Part shown: positions 63,295 to 64,000 of the stretch, piece by piece
How the letters are laid out: every line of letters starts with the position of its first letter
Position numbering within the stretch: the first letter of the stretch is position 1
DNA from: CAXBNB01 sp040151475
GTDB taxonomy: Bacteria > Bacteroidota > Bacteroidia > Cytophagales > Cyclobacteriaceae
DNA: 64,000 nucleotides
Direction: 5' to 3'
Assembly (NCBI RefSeq): GCF_040151475.1
Contig: NZ_JBDKWG010000123.1
Coordinates: 43,800-107,799 of the forward strand
The notes under the pieces: generated by a model
Told to the model about the DNA's origin: nothing
The model's input: the letters and a program-made list of their open reading frames with translations, nothing else
The model's database searches: none
Translations under genes and position numbers: made by a program

Positions 63295-63716
63295 CGACGT
63301 TTCATTTCGAGGTTTTCCAATTCAAGCTGGTAATCGTATTGCAAGTCTTCATGTAGCGTGGCAAGAGCATGCTTTATATTCTTGATCTGCATATCAAACA
63401 TATTGGTCAAAACTCTACTTTGGTATAGAGGAATGCCCGAATCTTTGAGAACAGTACAAAAATACATCAACACCCCCACTGTAGTCTGCTTGTTTCCCAA
63501 ATATCTAATGAACTTGTTGGCTGACCGCAATACCTTTCTCAGGGTCTTTTTGGCCAAACATGTATTCCGAGTATTGATGCTTTCCACCTGTTCATCCATG
63601 TCTCTTTTGACAGACTCAATGTACCCTTGCTCGTCATGTGCTTCAAACAACAGATAGGTGAGTAATTCCTTGTTGTCTTTTTTGTATTTCCCGATCCTCA
63701 GGCACAGTTCCAACAA
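63291..63716 (-). CDS. Hypothetical helical protein, partner of the zinc-ribbon gene
   Basis: 141 aa, predicted mostly helical and charged (MLELCLRIGKYKKDNKELLTYLLFEAHDEQGY...). No domain recognised. The SANKFIRYLGNKQTTVGVLMYFCTVLKDSG segment may be a helical core. Start taken at the first ATG. It overlaps the following 84-aa gene by four bases. Confidence 0.65.
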   Translation of the reverse strand: MLELCLRIGKYKKDNKELLTYLLFEAHDEQGYIESVKRDMDEQVESINTRNTCLAKKTLRKVLRSANKFIRYLGNKQTTVGVLMYFCTVLKDSGIPLYQSRVLTNMFDMQIKNIKHALATLHEDLQYDYQLELENLEMKRR

Positions 63717-63788
63717 ATCATCCTTTCTCAGGTTTTTTAGTTTGTTTTTTTAATTGATGAATGGTGGAATCAGGACTGCAAATCAAAT

Positions 63789-63819
63789 AAAAAGGCTGTC
63801 TTTTCAGACAGCCCTTTTT
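63789..63819. terminator. Bidirectional terminator near the right edge
   Basis: AAAAAGGCTGTCT pairs with AGACAGCCCTTTTT around a four-base loop, with T-runs both ways. It probably ends a minus-strand gene entering from the right of the window, because the gene at 63291 starts after it. Confidence 0.75.
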
Positions 63820-63892
63820 ATTTGTATTAACACTATTGGTGTCCGAGAAAAGATTTTGCCATCTAAGAAAATTCATCAAAATCACCCCTAAA

Positions 63893-63929
63893 TCCCCTAA
63901 AGGGGACTTTTTGATCACCCCTTCAGGGG
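63893..63929. repeat. Pair of short intergenic palindromes
   Basis: TCCCCTAAAGGGGA (63893-63906) and CCCCTTCAGGGG (63918-63929) lie 11 bases apart. They are similar to the arms of the hairpin at 11445-11485 and look like a dispersed intergenic repeat. I see no gene in 63717-64000. Confidence 0.55.
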
Positions 63930-64000
63930 ACGGGGGTAGTTTTAGGAAATCGAAAAAATCTTTTCTCATTTCGTTTAAACGTACTTTTTCAGGGTATTTA

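Noticed and set aside
63718..63969. 83-aa minus-strand open frame at the right edge
   Set aside because: It runs through a strong bidirectional terminator and two intergenic palindromes and has no protein-like features.

Overview
The window looks like a chromosomal segment of a Bacteroidota bacterium, most likely a marine member of the Cytophagales. The evidence is moderately AT-rich DNA, two SusC/SusD polysaccharide utilisation loci (PULs) each controlled by an ECF sigma factor/FecR pair, a type II-C CRISPR-Cas locus of Bacteroidetes character, and a -7 box of the Bacteroidetes form (TAnnTTTG) at the tracrRNA. No rRNA or tRNA was seen.

Layout. 1-2.5 kb: small orphan lipoprotein genes in a repeat-rich stretch with REPIN-like inverted palindromes. 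2.5-11.4 kb: ion and osmotic homeostasis genes, namely a 1691-aa SLC12-like transporter fused to a P-loop ATPase with a small coupled partner, diverging from a cation/proton antiporter, an MscS channel and a KefB-like antiporter. 11.6-14.2 kb: a cell-wall pair (L,D-transpeptidase and M15 peptidase). 14.2-32.4 kb (minus strand): PUL 1, sigma - FecR - SusC - SusD - lipoprotein - propeller/GH29 fusion - sulfatase - GH29 - two sulfatases - acyltransferase-like membrane protein; fucose and sulfate ester cleavage point to a sulfated fucose-containing glycan. 32.6-43.3 kb: CRISPR-Cas. 43.7-62.9 kb (minus strand): PUL 2, sigma - FecR - SusC - SusD - DUF6067-like protein - unknown family B - GH29-like protein - NPCBM hydrolase - unknown family A. 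63.0-63.7 kb: a pair of overlapping conserved small genes.

The CRISPR-Cas locus is the most unusual part. Cas9 is 1894 aa, far above the usual size, yet keeps every RuvC and HNH catalytic residue. A tracrRNA lies divergently just upstream of cas9, and its 18-nt anti-repeat pairs perfectly with the 36-nt repeat. This shows that the array (27 identical repeats, 26 spacers) is read on the plus strand, convergent with cas9-cas1-cas2. The cas operon is interrupted between cas9 and cas1 by an unrecognised helical protein and a RAYT-type Y1 transposase gene. The RAYT gene carries a REP palindrome inside its own coding sequence, and its 5' end has been tandemly duplicated (2 x 227 bp). The same palindrome family forms the REPINs at 0.95-1.25 kb. 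The space after the cas9 stop is a degenerate ~21-nt tandem repeat in the cas9 frame.

Both PULs share a second curious feature: in the fecR-susC gap of each there is a hairpin followed by a T-run on the plus strand, antisense to the operon. This is where a cis-antisense sRNA of the DonS type known from Bacteroides would end. All homology statements come from reading motifs by eye; no database search was run.
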